DNA of 64,000 bases, taken from positions 15,879,480 to 15,943,479 of the forward strand of contig CM067357.1 in assembly GCA_034190875.2 (NCBI GenBank), in the 5' to 3' direction. Shown in pieces: positions 25,041 through 37,080 of the stretch. Below the pieces are notes generated by a model. The model searched no databases and had not been told where the DNA came from. It saw nothing but the letters and a program-made list of their open reading frames with translations. A program made the translations under genes and the position numbers. Numbering within the stretch: position 1 is the first letter of the stretch; each line of letters opens with the position of its first letter. The stretch comes from Urechis unicinctus. Its lineage: Eukaryota > Annelida > Polychaeta > Xenopneusta > Urechidae.

Positions 25041-26240
25041 CTACGCTATGTCATGTCGCTTGAATACAACTAATAAGCAGTAGGTGGAATAAGCAACCGA
25101 AGCAGTAAACGTGTCTTCTGGGCGTTAAGTAAGCCCTTCGTGAGATGACTACATTACCCCTAGGTCGTGGTAGTACCACAAACAACAACTGCAAATTAAC
25201 GGGCCATGCCAGAATGAGCATCTCTAGAACACCAATCTATGCCGTAGTCAAACATGTGCCCTTCCCGCTACCGCATCATATTACATTGAGTGTTTGACAA
25301 ATTAGTTAAATCTAATCGGGTCACCATTTATGGGGGTTCGTTTTGCAATCGGAAAGCCGTTTTTCACGACTCATAGTCCTGATCGTGACGTTTGTAATGG
25401 ACGGTTTTGCTTTTAACACGACACCCAATCGCTTGATCACGATATTGACAACTAAATACTAATAAGCAACGGCAGGCAACCTCATGTATACCTCCTGCAC
25501 AGCCAAATATGTCATAGCCAAGCATGTTTGAGAGTCTGTTATGTAATTGCAATGCTGGTACAGTATAGATACAAAGCTAGATGCAGGACAACACATTCAC
25601 AAACTGACAGTAAGAACTATGTAACCATGCAGGGCTGCAAATCAGCATGTTCCTGCTGGTATTAGTGATACTTCCAACAATGCCATTCTGGGACGATATT
25701 CATATAACAGAAGTGCGGTGATTTCAATACAGACACATTATTTAATCGTGCTACAGTTGCTGTTTCTGTGTTTAACAGGTGTGGTGTAATAATTACCTCC
25801 ATTTATAATAATTAACCACCCCGTTGAAATAAGAAACAACCAGTGCGAGAAATAGGCGAATACACAAGCGGTTCAATCACAAATAATGACTTTACAACTC
25901 ATAAACTAATACAGAATCAGGTTGTTTGTTCCTTTGATGCATACTATTGGTATTACATATCTCATGGAACAACACCTCTGCCCCTAACCATGTAGAAAAA
26001 AAGTAACTGAACCCTTAGCGGCATCCAATAACTAGACGATTCGGCAACAACTGACTAAACGGTCGTTGGCTTCCTAGACGATTTGACAAGGAACACCTCC
26101 TTACTACAGAGAATAGGTAAAGAGGCAATATATGCACGGATAACCTTGGATGAGATTAAATTGCTATAATATATAATCAAAATAAGCGAAGGTATGTTAT
26201 ACCAGGCATGCTCGTTCTTGTTGCTGTTGGAAGCTTATTT
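25040..26240 (+). pseudogene. Third 7TM receptor copy, 5' part only, heavily decayed
   Basis: The upstream flank (CAACTGCAAATTAACGG, CTCTAGAACACCAATCTATG) matches the 5' flank of the two receptor genes. A degraded first exon starts at ATG 25627 with TGTTCCTGCTGGTATTAGTG but is frameshifted and stopped. The second-exon homologue begins near 25970 (CTCATGGAACAACACC) and runs through GATGAGATTAAATTGC to GCATGCTCGTTCTTGTTGCT inside TM1, with several stops. Homology ends sharply at about 26240, after AGCTTATT, where the minus-strand gene described next begins. TM2 to TM7 are absent from this locus. Confidence 0.7.
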
Positions 26241-27164
26241 CTGGAATTTTTGGTTCTGAAAGTTTGGAATTCCATTAAGTTCATCAACAATGCCACTAAC
26301 TTCCCCATAATCTGAACCATCAAAATCAGATGATTGGTTCATTTCAGTGTCACTGTCACTGCTTGTCGTATAATTTCTAGAGATGGGATCAATTGGTTCG
26401 GGACCAGATGCATTATCATTGGCAACACTGTTTGATGTGGGTGGTATTGGAAGGGCAGGAATGACTGGAACTGCAGGCAGTGCAAGAGAGGTTAGTACTG
26501 TTTTCAAGTCTTCTTTAAGTGCCTCATAACCAATCGTTTGTCCTTCACACCCTGAATTTTAGTCAAATAACATATTTCACTTCGGACTACAGCTTTCTGT
26601 GCTTTTTTAGTTGTTAACCCCTCCCTTACCATGTTAACATCAGATGCTGTTCGGCAAGGACCACCATGTTCTGTTCTCGCACACTATTGTTGATGCTTTC
26701 TTTCAATTTTCTCGCAACTGATTTCCCCACTTTCCCTCTTTCAGTACGAATTTTTGCGAGTTCTGTGCGCATGTGACGCGTATCCTTGAAATGTGGTACA
26801 GAATTTAATTTCTGTACAACACAAAACATATGTTCATATGATAACTTCTCTGAGGAAATGAATGTATCCAGTTCTAGCAGCAGTCTATTGGAAATGTCAC
26901 ATTGCACATCAATGGTTATGAAGTCAAGCAGCTTCTGTCACAGCATGAACCAACACTGTCTAAGTCTACCACAATGTCATAAAATTCCTTCCTCGTTTCA
27001 GATTTCGAACATCCTGATATGATGCCCTCAACCAGAGTCCTAAATTTGTGTTGTGGATAATCACCAAAGAGCTGTGACAGCCATTTCACAGCTGTTTCCC
27101 ATGAGGCATTCCGGTGAACCTTGATTGCATAGACCTGAAGAAACAGACGATTGGTACATTGCAA
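26235..27164 (-). pseudogene. Unrecognised minus-strand gene body with frame breaks
   Basis: Three successive minus-strand frames read as one protein if two frameshifts are allowed. The first contains GRGRPPSLPKLQCTNRLFLQ, WETAVKWLSQLFGDYP and a Cys/Asp segment. The second (26907-26626) contains LLLELDTFISSEKLS, a KIRTERGKVGKSVARKLKES basic helix-like part and more. The third (26507-26235) is a Pro-rich then very acidic tail (SDSDTEMNQSSDFDGSDYG). An in-frame TGA lies just upstream of GRGRPP. GRGRPP is AT-hook-like, which would suit a nuclear protein, but no family is recognised. The breaks suggest a pseudogene or assembly errors. It probably pairs with the first exon at 27738-27830. Confidence 0.45.
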
Positions 27165-27737
27165 CTTTGGGAGAGACGGTGGTCGTCCTCGTCCTAAAGT
27201 CGAAAATCAGGCTTCCGACTTTCTCTGTGAATCATCATCTGAAAATATAAATGAATATATGTTATCATGCATGCATTTATTTAGACAATAAATATGTTTA
27301 GGATAGACTTTCCATATTTCCGGAACAATGAATGCAATGGTTATCAACAGAAGAATATAATCTGGACCACCAAAATGAATAAAAATATTTGCCAGCATAT
27401 TTCTTATTTGTCAAATGTATCATAGATTTAATATTTTGAGCCGATATCTTTCTTTGATTATTCTGCTACAAATAAATGGCCATTATTATGAAATATATAC
27501 TGTTAACTTCATTGTAAATTAATATGAAGGGTTAGTTCGGTTTCATAACTCCGACGATAGCAGATATTTATCGCCGAAAATCTCCAAAGTGAGCGTGATT
27601 AACACGTTTTCCACACTACAGATGACGAGTGCGAAAACGGTCGCACTAAATTGCTTCACCGCTCAAAATGTATGCAGTATAACGCAATATAATTTACATG
27701 TACTACAATATTAAATATTCTTCAATGGTTTTCTTAC

Positions 27738-27830
27738 CGATTTCTGTGAAAATCTTCTTAATTTGTCCTCACAAACCGGAGTTTCAAGAGTAACGACGGA
27801 GTCGGGATTCGAGTTTGTTGAGGCCGCCAT
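27738..27830 (-). CDS. Probable first coding exon of the unrecognised minus-strand gene
   Basis: ATG at 27830 opens 31 codons (MAASTNSNPDSVVTLETPVC, then EDKLRRFSQKS) that end exactly at a consensus donor TCG|GTAAGAA (GT at 27737-27736). The start codon sits inside AAGATGGCGGC. The next recognisable coding sequence downstream on this strand begins after an acceptor TATATTTTCAG near 27240 (DDDSQRKSEA). That join is out of phase by one base, so a small exon may be missing or the gene is damaged. Short N-terminal exons at an AAGATGGCGGC start are common in TATA-less housekeeping genes. Confidence 0.5.
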
Positions 27831-27833
27831 CTT
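27823..27833 (-). promoter_or_regulatory. YY1-like AAGATGGCGGC at translation start
   Basis: The minus strand reads AAGATGGCGGC, the YY1 consensus that often overlaps the start region of TATA-less animal genes. Here it overlaps the ATG of the 31-codon first exon, supporting a true 5' end at this position. Confidence 0.45.
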
Positions 27834-27839
27834 AGTAGA

Positions 27840-28380
27840 GCTATCCTTCGTTTTCGTAGTTTCTCGCCGTTTGCGGTCCGGATTAAGGAGGAATGGGAAA
27901 TCTTTCTTCGCAAAAAATATCTTTATTCTGGTGTAAAACCTTGAAAATCCGTGGTCCCGTTTTGACAGGGCAGCCAGTTGAAATTTTAAAGTTGAAAATT
28001 CAGTTAGATGGGTTTATATTTTGCTGTTGGTAAAAATACGAAACAATGGCTTGAAATCAACGGTTCAATATAAGACCATTTGCAACTTTATGCTAGCCAC
28101 CGTTAATTAGCGCGAGCATGTTGAAGGACCCCAGTGAAAATTAGCCTCCATAATTAGTTGAAACAAAAGGCGTCATTAAGCAAAAACATCGTCTACTATA
28201 TGTATCTCTTTTTAAAGTAAGTTCATATTCCAAAGTTAATGGTATGATGGGGAAAAGAAAGAGTGAGTTGTTTTTAAGTGTTTATTTTATTTTAATTGGT
28301 TGTCAACTAAGAACACAACAATAAACTAAAAATCACCAAATTTTACTGCTCACGCATAGACTATTGGTGGATCAGGTGGG
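27840..28380. other. No gene seen
   Basis: AT-rich spacer between the minus-strand gene start and the zinc-finger cluster. No domain or repeat recognised. Confidence 0.4.
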
Positions 28381-28389
28381 CAGTTGGGA

Positions 28390-29400
<1,011 letters not shown>

Positions 29401-29404
29401 CAGA

Positions 29405-30614
29405 AGGCCTTCTTCAAAGGTTCCAATCAGAAGACTTTGGCCCGTGTAAAGCATGTTACGGTTGGTACAGCCTTGGTGTGTTGAAAAAGCATATGAGAAA
29501 ATGCACCGCGGAAGGCACAACCATGACACAGAGAGAAATCAAAACACAATCGGAATTACTCATTGGAAAATACGGCAAACTTTCTGCACAATTTCGTCGC
29601 GGGGTTTTGCGCATCATGCGACGTGATGAAGTGGGGATGATGGCAAAAGAAGATCTACTGATATTAGCATATGGCGAGTCTTGGCTCTGCAAGGCGGCGA
29701 AGAATGAGATGAAACGTAAGAATTATGCCAGTTCAAACATGAGAATGGTAGCCAAGCTCTTGATTAGTTTTCCATCAGCTGGATCCATCAATTCAAAGTA
29801 TGGCGGACTTCTTGAAACCAGCCAGATTGGACACCTTTGATGCTGCACAGGCTTTTTCTAACGACCGAGATTTTTTACAGCATAATAGAATAAAACTCAG
29901 ACTGAAGAAATGACAAAGCCTTCGGTCGTAAATAAACTTGGCTTTATAATCAAACGGATGTTCTCGATTCAAAACGTGGAGGCAATTCAGCTGGGGAACA
30001 AAGACATGGAACAGGGTGCGGTACAAATGTGTAAGCTCGTCGATGCAGAGTGGTCGGAAAAGGGGGGCAACACTGAATGAGAGGAAGTTCATGCAATCCA
30101 CCAGTTTTTCCACCCCCTTCTGACATGACAAAGCTCTCAGAGTTTCTAGTATAGCAGTTACAAAAGCCGCCTGAGAGCACCTACACTGGATATTGACGAG
30201 TCCATAAACTTACCATGATTAATAAACGGAGACAAAGGGAGCTGTAAGCACTCAGGTAGGTTACTATCTATCATAGTCTCCAGGTGAGTTATTTGTTATA
30301 GAACTGAAATGGGCTGTTTTATGTAACTTGCCATCAGGTAATTGTTTAGAGCTGATACATTTGCCTCCAAGCCGAACTGGCAGGACAGCACTATTGCTGA
30401 AATCCAGCAAGACTGGTCTAATGTTGAAAAACATCATGCTAGTCAAACGAACCTGATCTATGTGTGTGGAAAGAGGGGAAGAAAGGTTCCGATCCTTATG
30501 CTGCCGGACACAAGAGAGCCTTTGCAGTGCCTACTGAACTTACGAGGGAAGCTAGTTACTAATCAGGACACTCCCTACCTCTTTGCTTATCAAGGTATGA
30601 GTCGATGCTGTTAG
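29405..30614 (+). pseudogene. Crypton-like tyrosine-recombinase-domain protein, N-terminal and middle part
   Basis: The plus strand first encodes a C2HC finger-like segment ([20 protein letters not shown], about 29430-29490). It continues as LIGKYGKLSAQFRRGVLRIM, DEVGMMAKEDLLILAYGESW and KNEMKRKNYASSNMRMVAKL to 29780. From 29830 to 30190 the homology continues in several frames with stops (for example TLNERKFMQ). A later exon (30342-30590) carries ASQTNLIYVCGKRGRKVPIL and ends at donor CAAG|GTATGAGT. From memory, this order matches a family of uncharacterised animal proteins with a Crypton-like tyrosine-recombinase fold: finger, helical core, GKRGRKVP strand, then a C-terminal H...HxxxYR box. 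A database search would be needed to fix the family. Frame breaks in the middle make this copy a likely pseudogene. Confidence 0.5.
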
Positions 30615-30702
30615 CCATCAGCTATCATTATATTTCAGTCTGTTCCAACATAGTGATGACATATAACCACATAGATAGAGGCAATGACTGTCAATAGGAC
30701 AA

Positions 30703-31023
30703 GTGTGTCTGAGGGCTGATATTGTACTAAAAGAGATAGCTGCCGTATGTGGGGTAACATCAACGGAGAGAATGACAGCAACGCTTCTCCGAATGTACAC
30801 ATCAACAGTGTGCCAAATGCTCGCCCTGAGTGAGACACAGATTGAGTGGCTTGCTAACCATCTTAGCCATTCAGTTCAAGTACACAAGGAGTTCTACAGA
30901 CTTCAGGAATCCACATTGGAGCTGTCCAGAATTTCCAAGTTACTCGTGCTCATAGATCAAGGTCAAATTGGCAAGTTGGCTGGCAAAAAGTTGGAGGAGA
31001 TTCAACCTGATGGTACACTTTAG
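30703..31023 (+). CDS. Recombinase-like gene, C-terminal exon, copy A
   Basis: The exon probably begins after an AG at about 30701 (GGACAAG|TGTG) and reads LRADIVLKEIAAVCGVTSTE, then LLRMYTSTVCQMLALSETQI, LANHLSHSVQVHKEFYRL and RISKLLVLIDQGQIGKLAGK, ending DGTL-stop. The LR...LANHLSHS...HKEFYRL pattern recalls the C-terminal boxes of tyrosine recombinases, where a His and a final Tyr are catalytic. Whether this copy keeps catalytic residues cannot be judged by eye. The upstream partner exon is 30342-30590. The complete gene would be unique to the left edge of the array, because unit B repeats only this exon. Confidence 0.5.
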   Translation: MCLRADIVLKEIAAVCGVTSTERMTATLLRMYTSTVCQMLALSETQIEWLANHLSHSVQVHKEFYRLQESTLELSRISKLLVLIDQGQIGKLAGKKLEEIQPDGTL

Positions 31024-31916
31024 GATAATTATACAAACTAAATACAACAAGAGCCTTGAATTGTAAAAACCTGGACAGGCCGCTACGAAAGGGACCAGGT
31101 GGAATGAAATGACTTTGACCTTCTAGTTACATACCCATATATGGGAGCCGCTTGGCGCCAAAACCAAGGTCAGTCAATTCCTCGATATAAGCAAGCTGCG
31201 AAGTAAGTGTTAACATGATTATTAAATACTACCTTGATTGTTGGATTTAATTATTATTATCTTTTTAAGACTTTTTACACCCGTTTAGATTACTCTCTGA
31301 TGTTTTACGTTAGCTTTATACATTTGTCAACCCAACTACTCAATTCATCATTGTTTTATCTCGATGTACATTTGATTGACCTGGTAAATGCATTATAGTA
31401 TATCTTCCATGCATCTCCATTTGCACAACACAACAACATATAGCCAGCGAGGAGTAAATGAAAGTGTCAATCGCAATGCATAAAACCCTTTACAGATGGC
31501 AAGGATAGGGGTGCAGGTGAAAGTGTGTTGGAGACTTAAAAGTTTTGTCTTTAAAGCCTTCAAAAATTCAATACTCGCTTAGTGTAATAAAGAGACATTA
31601 ACCATTGATGTTAACATATGTTTCTATTAAATACTGTTTATTCTTTTATTATTATTTCAACAGCAAAAAAGCAAAAGCACAATTAAGTGTCTCAAATGTC
31701 AAAATAGTACCTCCTATGCATTTACAATGCTCCTCATACTATGTTAACATTTAAACTATGTTCTATATGTTATTATGACATGACAAAATACTATAGGACC
31801 AAATTATCAACAACATACCATTCATCAGCAAATATATCAACATGATATACATAGAAAACAAACTGATAATATTTTACTAATATATATTGTACTCAATGAA
31901 TTTGTTTATTGAACAG

Positions 31917-33075
31917 TCAAGAAGGTGGATCAGTCGCCAAGATGACTGTGTACATCGCGGCTAGGTCTCCACACGGGTGGAATGATGGCAGCCGCCCTTC
32001 TTTACGGCTGTGTGTTGTTAGCGAAGAAAATGAGAGTTTAATATGCTACGTTCATTCAAAAATGATGGACGCCAAGCTGAAAGCAGGGCAAACTATTATC
32101 CTTAGGGACACGCTGAACAGAGATGGAGTTTTGCACATAACAGCACGCACAACTGTGTTCAGGTATATTATTACGCTCAATCGATATGTTCATTCTTTGT
32201 AATCAAACAACTCAGCATGTGTAATTATTTCAAAAGTTAATAATCATTTTTGTTCTGCACAGAGCACCAACATTGGCTGTTTCTGGGGGAAAAGTTGACG
32301 AGGCTAAAGTCAAGCTATTGGCACCGAGGAACGCAGAGATTCAACTTGATGAAGTGAAGTCTTCGCCGGTCAAACGAAAATTAACTTTGAGAGGCACAGT
32401 GTCAGCTGTAAGTAGAACCTAATGATTATACACAATTCAACTTAAATACAAAAACTAAGGTCTAGTTACTAACTTGGATCTATTCCTTTAACAATTTATA
32501 TCAAAACTTATGGGTTGAGCCTAAATGTAAACATACCAACCCCATATCATTATAAATACAAGCTTGACTGTTCTAATGCTGGTTAAATTTGATGACATTT
32601 ATACACTATGAAAACGTCTTTGTTAATTCACTATCTTATTACTATGTATCCTGAACTGAATATTCCTTAACTACCATCACCATAGACATTACAAATCTGT
32701 AATGCACAGATGAGTTTTAAAAAAATGTTTCACTATGCATACAATGAAAAATTATTTGAAAATCATGATATTTTACCGTTTGAAGAGCTTCGAGAAGTAT
32801 CAGTGAACGGGAGAAAAGTCCCCGTACGAGATCGCCAACTAAGCGGACCCGTGGCAAAAGTTAGACTAACACTTTGGGAATCGATCACTGACCACGCCCT
32901 CTCAACTGGCCAACAGGTCATAGTAAAGGATGCGTCAGTCAACTATAATGCATTCCATAAACAAAACACGTTGGCTATCAACGTGATGGAAAATCTTGAG
33001 GTAAACAACATTCATAAACTATTTCCACCTAAGAAAACTTTTCACCATCAACGTTCTGATTCAGTGTTGTCATAA
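31917..33075 (+). CDS. OB-fold-like (RPA-type) protein, copy A, three exons
   Basis: Exons 31917-32162, 32263-32407 and 32686-33075 join in phase: AG|gtatat to ctgcacag|A gives Arg, and GCT|gtaagt to ccatag|ACA is phase 0. The product of about 260 residues starts with a MTVYIAARSPHGWNDGSR region, has KAGQTIILRDTLN, a linker with SSPVKRKLTLRGTVSA, then ELREVSVNGRKVPVRDRQL, VRLTLWESIT and TGQQVIVKDASVNYN. The strand pattern (GTVS..., VPVRD, LTLW, G..V.I.....NY) is that of RPA-like OB folds that bind single-stranded DNA; this is inference from pattern. The third exon may instead start at 32710 (GCACAG|ATG), also in phase. Upstream exons are not identified, so the N-terminus is uncertain. It lies on the same strand as the recombinase-like exon, 0.9 kb downstream. 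Confidence 0.5.
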
Positions 33076-33079
33076 CGTT

Positions 33080-34150
33080 TAATTGATCATTGCATGAAAA
33101 CCTGCTCCCAACATTAGGAGGTTATGCCCACTTTGCAACAACATATCCTGTCAACATATCTTGCACTTGATTGACCATATTGTTACCTCAGCTGTTCCTC
33201 AAAGCTTAATATACACCTTTTCACCTTCAACTGCCCATCCCATCATAAGAGCTTTGGTAGCACAAGTTGTTATAATAGCAGATTAGCAGCCCAATATCAT
33301 GCATAGGCTTCCCTTATGGCCATATATCTTAAACGCTAAATACTGATTATGGCTGCCCATTGATCACTAATAAAATTTAAAACAAATTCTCTAATTCAAT
33401 GTAAACCCATTGCAAAATTTCAGACCAACCTTTCATAACAATCAGTACACATACAGCAATTTCTTCTAACTAATATGTCTAAAAAGAATTTCATTTGGAG
33501 TCGTCTTATTTTCATGTATCAGCCACAACTAATGAATGTGTAAATCTCATACAAAGCACCTTTGTTAATATCACTATCAGAATGATATGAATACACTTGC
33601 AATCACATTTTAGCAAATCAATGTGGTACCATTTCAAGGCCATTATAACTTAATTTGAGGCCTCAAATTATGTGATTGAAACAATGAGGTACCTAAATGT
33701 TATAATTCCCTGTTGATCAGAAAATATTAACTTCTTCACGATCATAATATGATATAATATTTATATATCGTAACCTTCACACACCTTTATAGGTTTGCAC
33801 TCATCAAATAAGAACTCCCAATTTTAGAATTTGTATCACAATAAAGTATATCAAGCCAGTAAATTTCCGAGGCCTATTAGCTACTTGAAAATCTTTTGTT
33901 ATAAATATTTTGACATTTCATTATTACCTCACACATTAACGTTTAGCAACAGCTCAAACTTGTAATGCTGTGATAGTTAAAATCATCCAATTGTTGTATC
34001 TATCGTCATGCGTCAGCAGCGATTTGAGCGGCTGCAAGGAAGAATTATATTTAGTTTTATCAAAGACCGGTTTTAGTAAGAATGGTGTGATTTCTGTAAG
34101 AGAAATAAAAATAATGTAAAAGTTTTGTAAACTGTCATCCATCAAACTTT
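33080..34150. other. Non-coding spacer of unit A
   Basis: AT-rich sequence nearly identical to 38210-39230 in unit B. No credible coding frame. The right part may include remnants of a Gypsy 5' LTR, since unit B has a primer-binding site at the matching place. Confidence 0.5.
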
Positions 34151-34154
34151 CACC

Positions 34155-35784
34155 ATGGCTCAGTTGTTGCCATTAGATGCCAATGGTGTAGGCCCATTTA
34201 ATTATTGGGGACCAGGTGTTGGTGGAAGCGGTGGAAAAGGGCAATGGAGTTTTATATTGACAGTAGGGGCATTACCCAGGGAGGCCAGAAGAAAGCTCTT
34301 TTTCTGCATTCAGCAGGAATGGAAGTACAGGATTTATTTGAAACACTGGCTAACCCTGGAGTACCTGCTGGTGAAGATGACAATGCAGATGCCTATCAAA
34401 AAACTGTGAGAACTTTTGGATGCTCATTTAATCCCTCAAGTGAATATACCTTATGAAAGACACCAGGTTCGTCAGATTAAACAGGAGAGTTCAGAAACCA
34501 TGGACCAGATCGTCACACGACTCCAGCACCAAGCAAATAGAGGGAAGGCCAAGTTGCCATAAGCTACGCAAGCCGTATTCTCACTGACTATGAGCAGAGA
34601 TATTCACAGACTGAAAAGGAGGCCTTGGTTGGGCCTGCGAGAAGTTTCATCCCTATATCTACGGAGGGAAATTTACTCTTGTCACAGATCACAAGCCGCT
34701 TGAGACCATATATGGGCCAAGACCCGTCCCTGCACCAGGATCGAGCGCTGGGTATTGAGACTTCAGCAGTACGATTTTCAAGTGGAGCACATCTCGGGCC
34801 GAGAGATGAATGCCAACGAGGTGAAGGGTACTCAGGAGCATGAAGCTGTGGAATATGTGTGGTTTGTCGCTGTGACTGCGACGCCCAAGGCTCTGACTAC
34901 TCGTGAAATTGAAATTGCTTCAGACGATGAAGAGCTACAGATGGTCCTGGAGGCCATCGCCAGGGGGAATTACGAGAACTGTAAGCAGTATGCTCCCATA
35001 GCAGGTGAATTGTGCTCAGTGGGAAAATTAGTGCTGCGTGGGACACGCATTGTGGTGCCTAACAGTCTGCGGCCAAGGGTGTTAGCCTTGGCCCATGAGG
35101 GACATATGGGTATCACCGGGACCAAACAAGTGTTGAGGACCAAAGTTTGGTGGCCCGGAATAGAATGGGCAGCAGAGAAATTTTGCCGGTCTTGTCGTGG
35201 GTGTAAGGTGGTGGCTAGACCTGATGCATCAGAGCCGTTGCGGCCAAGTTCACTGCCGGACGGTCCCTTGTAAGACGTCTCTACGGATTTATTGGGGCCA
35301 TTACTATCTAGACCTTCGCTGTTGATAGTAGTGGACAACTTTTCGCGCTATTATGAAGTGCGTGCGCTGAAGTCTACTTCTACAGATAAGGTGATAGAGT
35401 GTCTGGAGGACATATTCGCGACCCATGGGTTGCCGCTGACCTTAAAGTCTAACAATGGACCTTAGTTCAGGTCTGCGGAGTTCAGGGATTATTGTGCTGA
35501 CAACGAGATTGTACATTGCAAAGTGACGGCAAGATGGCCGCAGGCCAACGGTGAAGTCGAAAGACAAAACTCTTTAACCTTAAAAGGCTCAGGATAAGCC
35601 AGGCAGAGGGTAAGGATTGGAGGAAGGAACTCAGGAAGTACCTCGTTCAGTATAGAAACCTGGAACATCCGTCACCAGGGAGAAGTCCTGCTGAACTTCT
35701 CTTTGGGTGCAAGACTGGTGACAAGTTGTCAAGTATGAAACCTGGTCACACTCAGGATCTCTATCATCAGGATGTGAGGGATCA
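34155..35784 (+). pseudogene. Ty3/Gypsy remnant A: gag joined to RNase H-integrase
   Basis: Gag-like sequence starts at ATG 34155 (MAQLLPLDANGVGP), changes frame, and reads WKRAMEFYIDSRGITQGGQK and ETMDQIVTRLQHQANR. At about 34555 it passes directly into the RNase H region (SYASRILTDYEQRYS), so protease, reverse transcriptase and part of RNase H are missing. After another shift come LRLQQYDFQVEHISGREM and the integrase zinc-binding region (HEGHMGITGTKQ ... CRSCRGCKV). A stop then leads into the integrase core and the ELRKYLVQYRN-like part up to the duplication joint. Compared with unit B this copy has extra single-base shifts (34417, 34627, 35580). It cannot encode a working element. Confidence 0.8.
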
Positions 35785-35867
35785 CGATGCTGTTAGCCAT
35801 CAGCTATCATATATATTTCAGTCTGTTCCAACATAGTGATGACATATAAACCACATAGATAGAGGCA

Positions 35868-36212
35868 ATGACTGTCAATAGGACAAGTGTGTTGAGGGCT
35901 GATATTGTACTAAAAGAGATAGCTGCCGTATGTTGGGTAACATCAACGGAGAGAATGACAGCAACGCTTCTCCGAATGTACACATCAACAGTGTGCCAAA
36001 TGCTCGCCCTGAGTGAGACACAGATTGAGTGGCTTGCTAACCATCTTAGCCATTCAGTTCAAGTACACAAGGAGTTCTACAGACTTCAGGAATCCACATT
36101 GGAGCTGTCCAGAATTTCCAAGTTACTCGTGCTCATAGATCAAGGTCAAATTGGCAAGTTGGCTGGCAAAAAGTTGGAGGAGATTCAACATGATGGGTAC
36201 ACTTTAGGATAA
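35868..36212 (+). pseudogene. Recombinase-like C-terminal exon, copy B
   Basis: Near-identical to 30703-31023, with LANHLSHSVQVHKEFYRL intact and a small indel giving a different C-terminus (EEIQHDGYTLG). Upstream exons are replaced by the Gypsy end of unit A, so this copy is a 3' fragment without its N-terminal exons. Confidence 0.55.
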
Positions 36213-37080
36213 TTATACAAACTAAATACAACAAGAGCCTTGAATTGTAAAAACCTGAACAGGCCACTACGAAAGGGACCAGGTGGAATGAAATGACTTT
36301 GACCTTCTAGTTACATACCCATATATACCCAAAACCAAGGTCAGTCAATTCCTCGATATAAGCAAGCTGCGAAGTAAGTGTTAACATGATTATTAAATAC
36401 TACCTTGACTGTTGGATTTAACTATTATTATATTATCTTTTTAAGACTTTTTACACCCGTTTAGATTACTCTCTGATGTTTTACGTTAGCATTATACATT
36501 TGTCAACCCAACTACTCAATTCACCATTGTTTGATCTCGATGTACATTTGATTGACCTGGTAAATGCATTATAGTATATCTTCCATGCATCTCCATTTGC
36601 ACAACACAACAACATATAGCCAGCAAGGAGTAAATGAAAGCGTCAATCGCAATGCATAAAACCCTTTACAGATGGCAAGGATAGGGGTGCAGGTGAAAGT
36701 GTGTTGGAGAAAGTGTTTTGTCTTTAAAGCCTTCAATACTCGCTTAGTGTAATAAAGAGGCATTAACCATTGATGTTAACATATGTTTCTATTAAATACT
36801 GTTTATTCTTTTATTATTATTTCAACAGCAAAAAAGCAAAAGCACAATTAAGTGTCTCAAATGTCAAAATAGTACCTCCTATGCATTTACAATGCTCCTC
36901 ATACTATGTTAACGTTTAAACTATGTTCTATATGTTATTATGACATGACAAAATACTATAGGACCAAATTATCAACAACATACCATTCATCAGCAAATAT
37001 ATCAACATGATATACATAGAAAACAAACTGATAATATTTTACTAATATATATTATACTCAATGAATTTGTTTATTGAAGA

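Larger units (their letters stand above)
30603..35784 (+). repeat. Tandem duplication, unit A (about 5.18 kb)
   Basis: Unit A begins at CGATGCTGTTAGCCATCAGC (30603) and is followed head-to-tail by unit B, which begins with the same bases at 35785. Order inside: recombinase-like C-terminal exon, OB-fold-like gene, non-coding ~1 kb, Gypsy remnant. The two units are nearly identical over most of their length, with scattered substitutions and a few indels. Confidence 0.95.

Noticed and set aside
34970-35338. Minus-strand 122-codon frame present identically in both tandem units (also 40323-40691)
   Set aside because: Antisense of the integrase zinc-binding region; duplicated only because the unit is duplicated.
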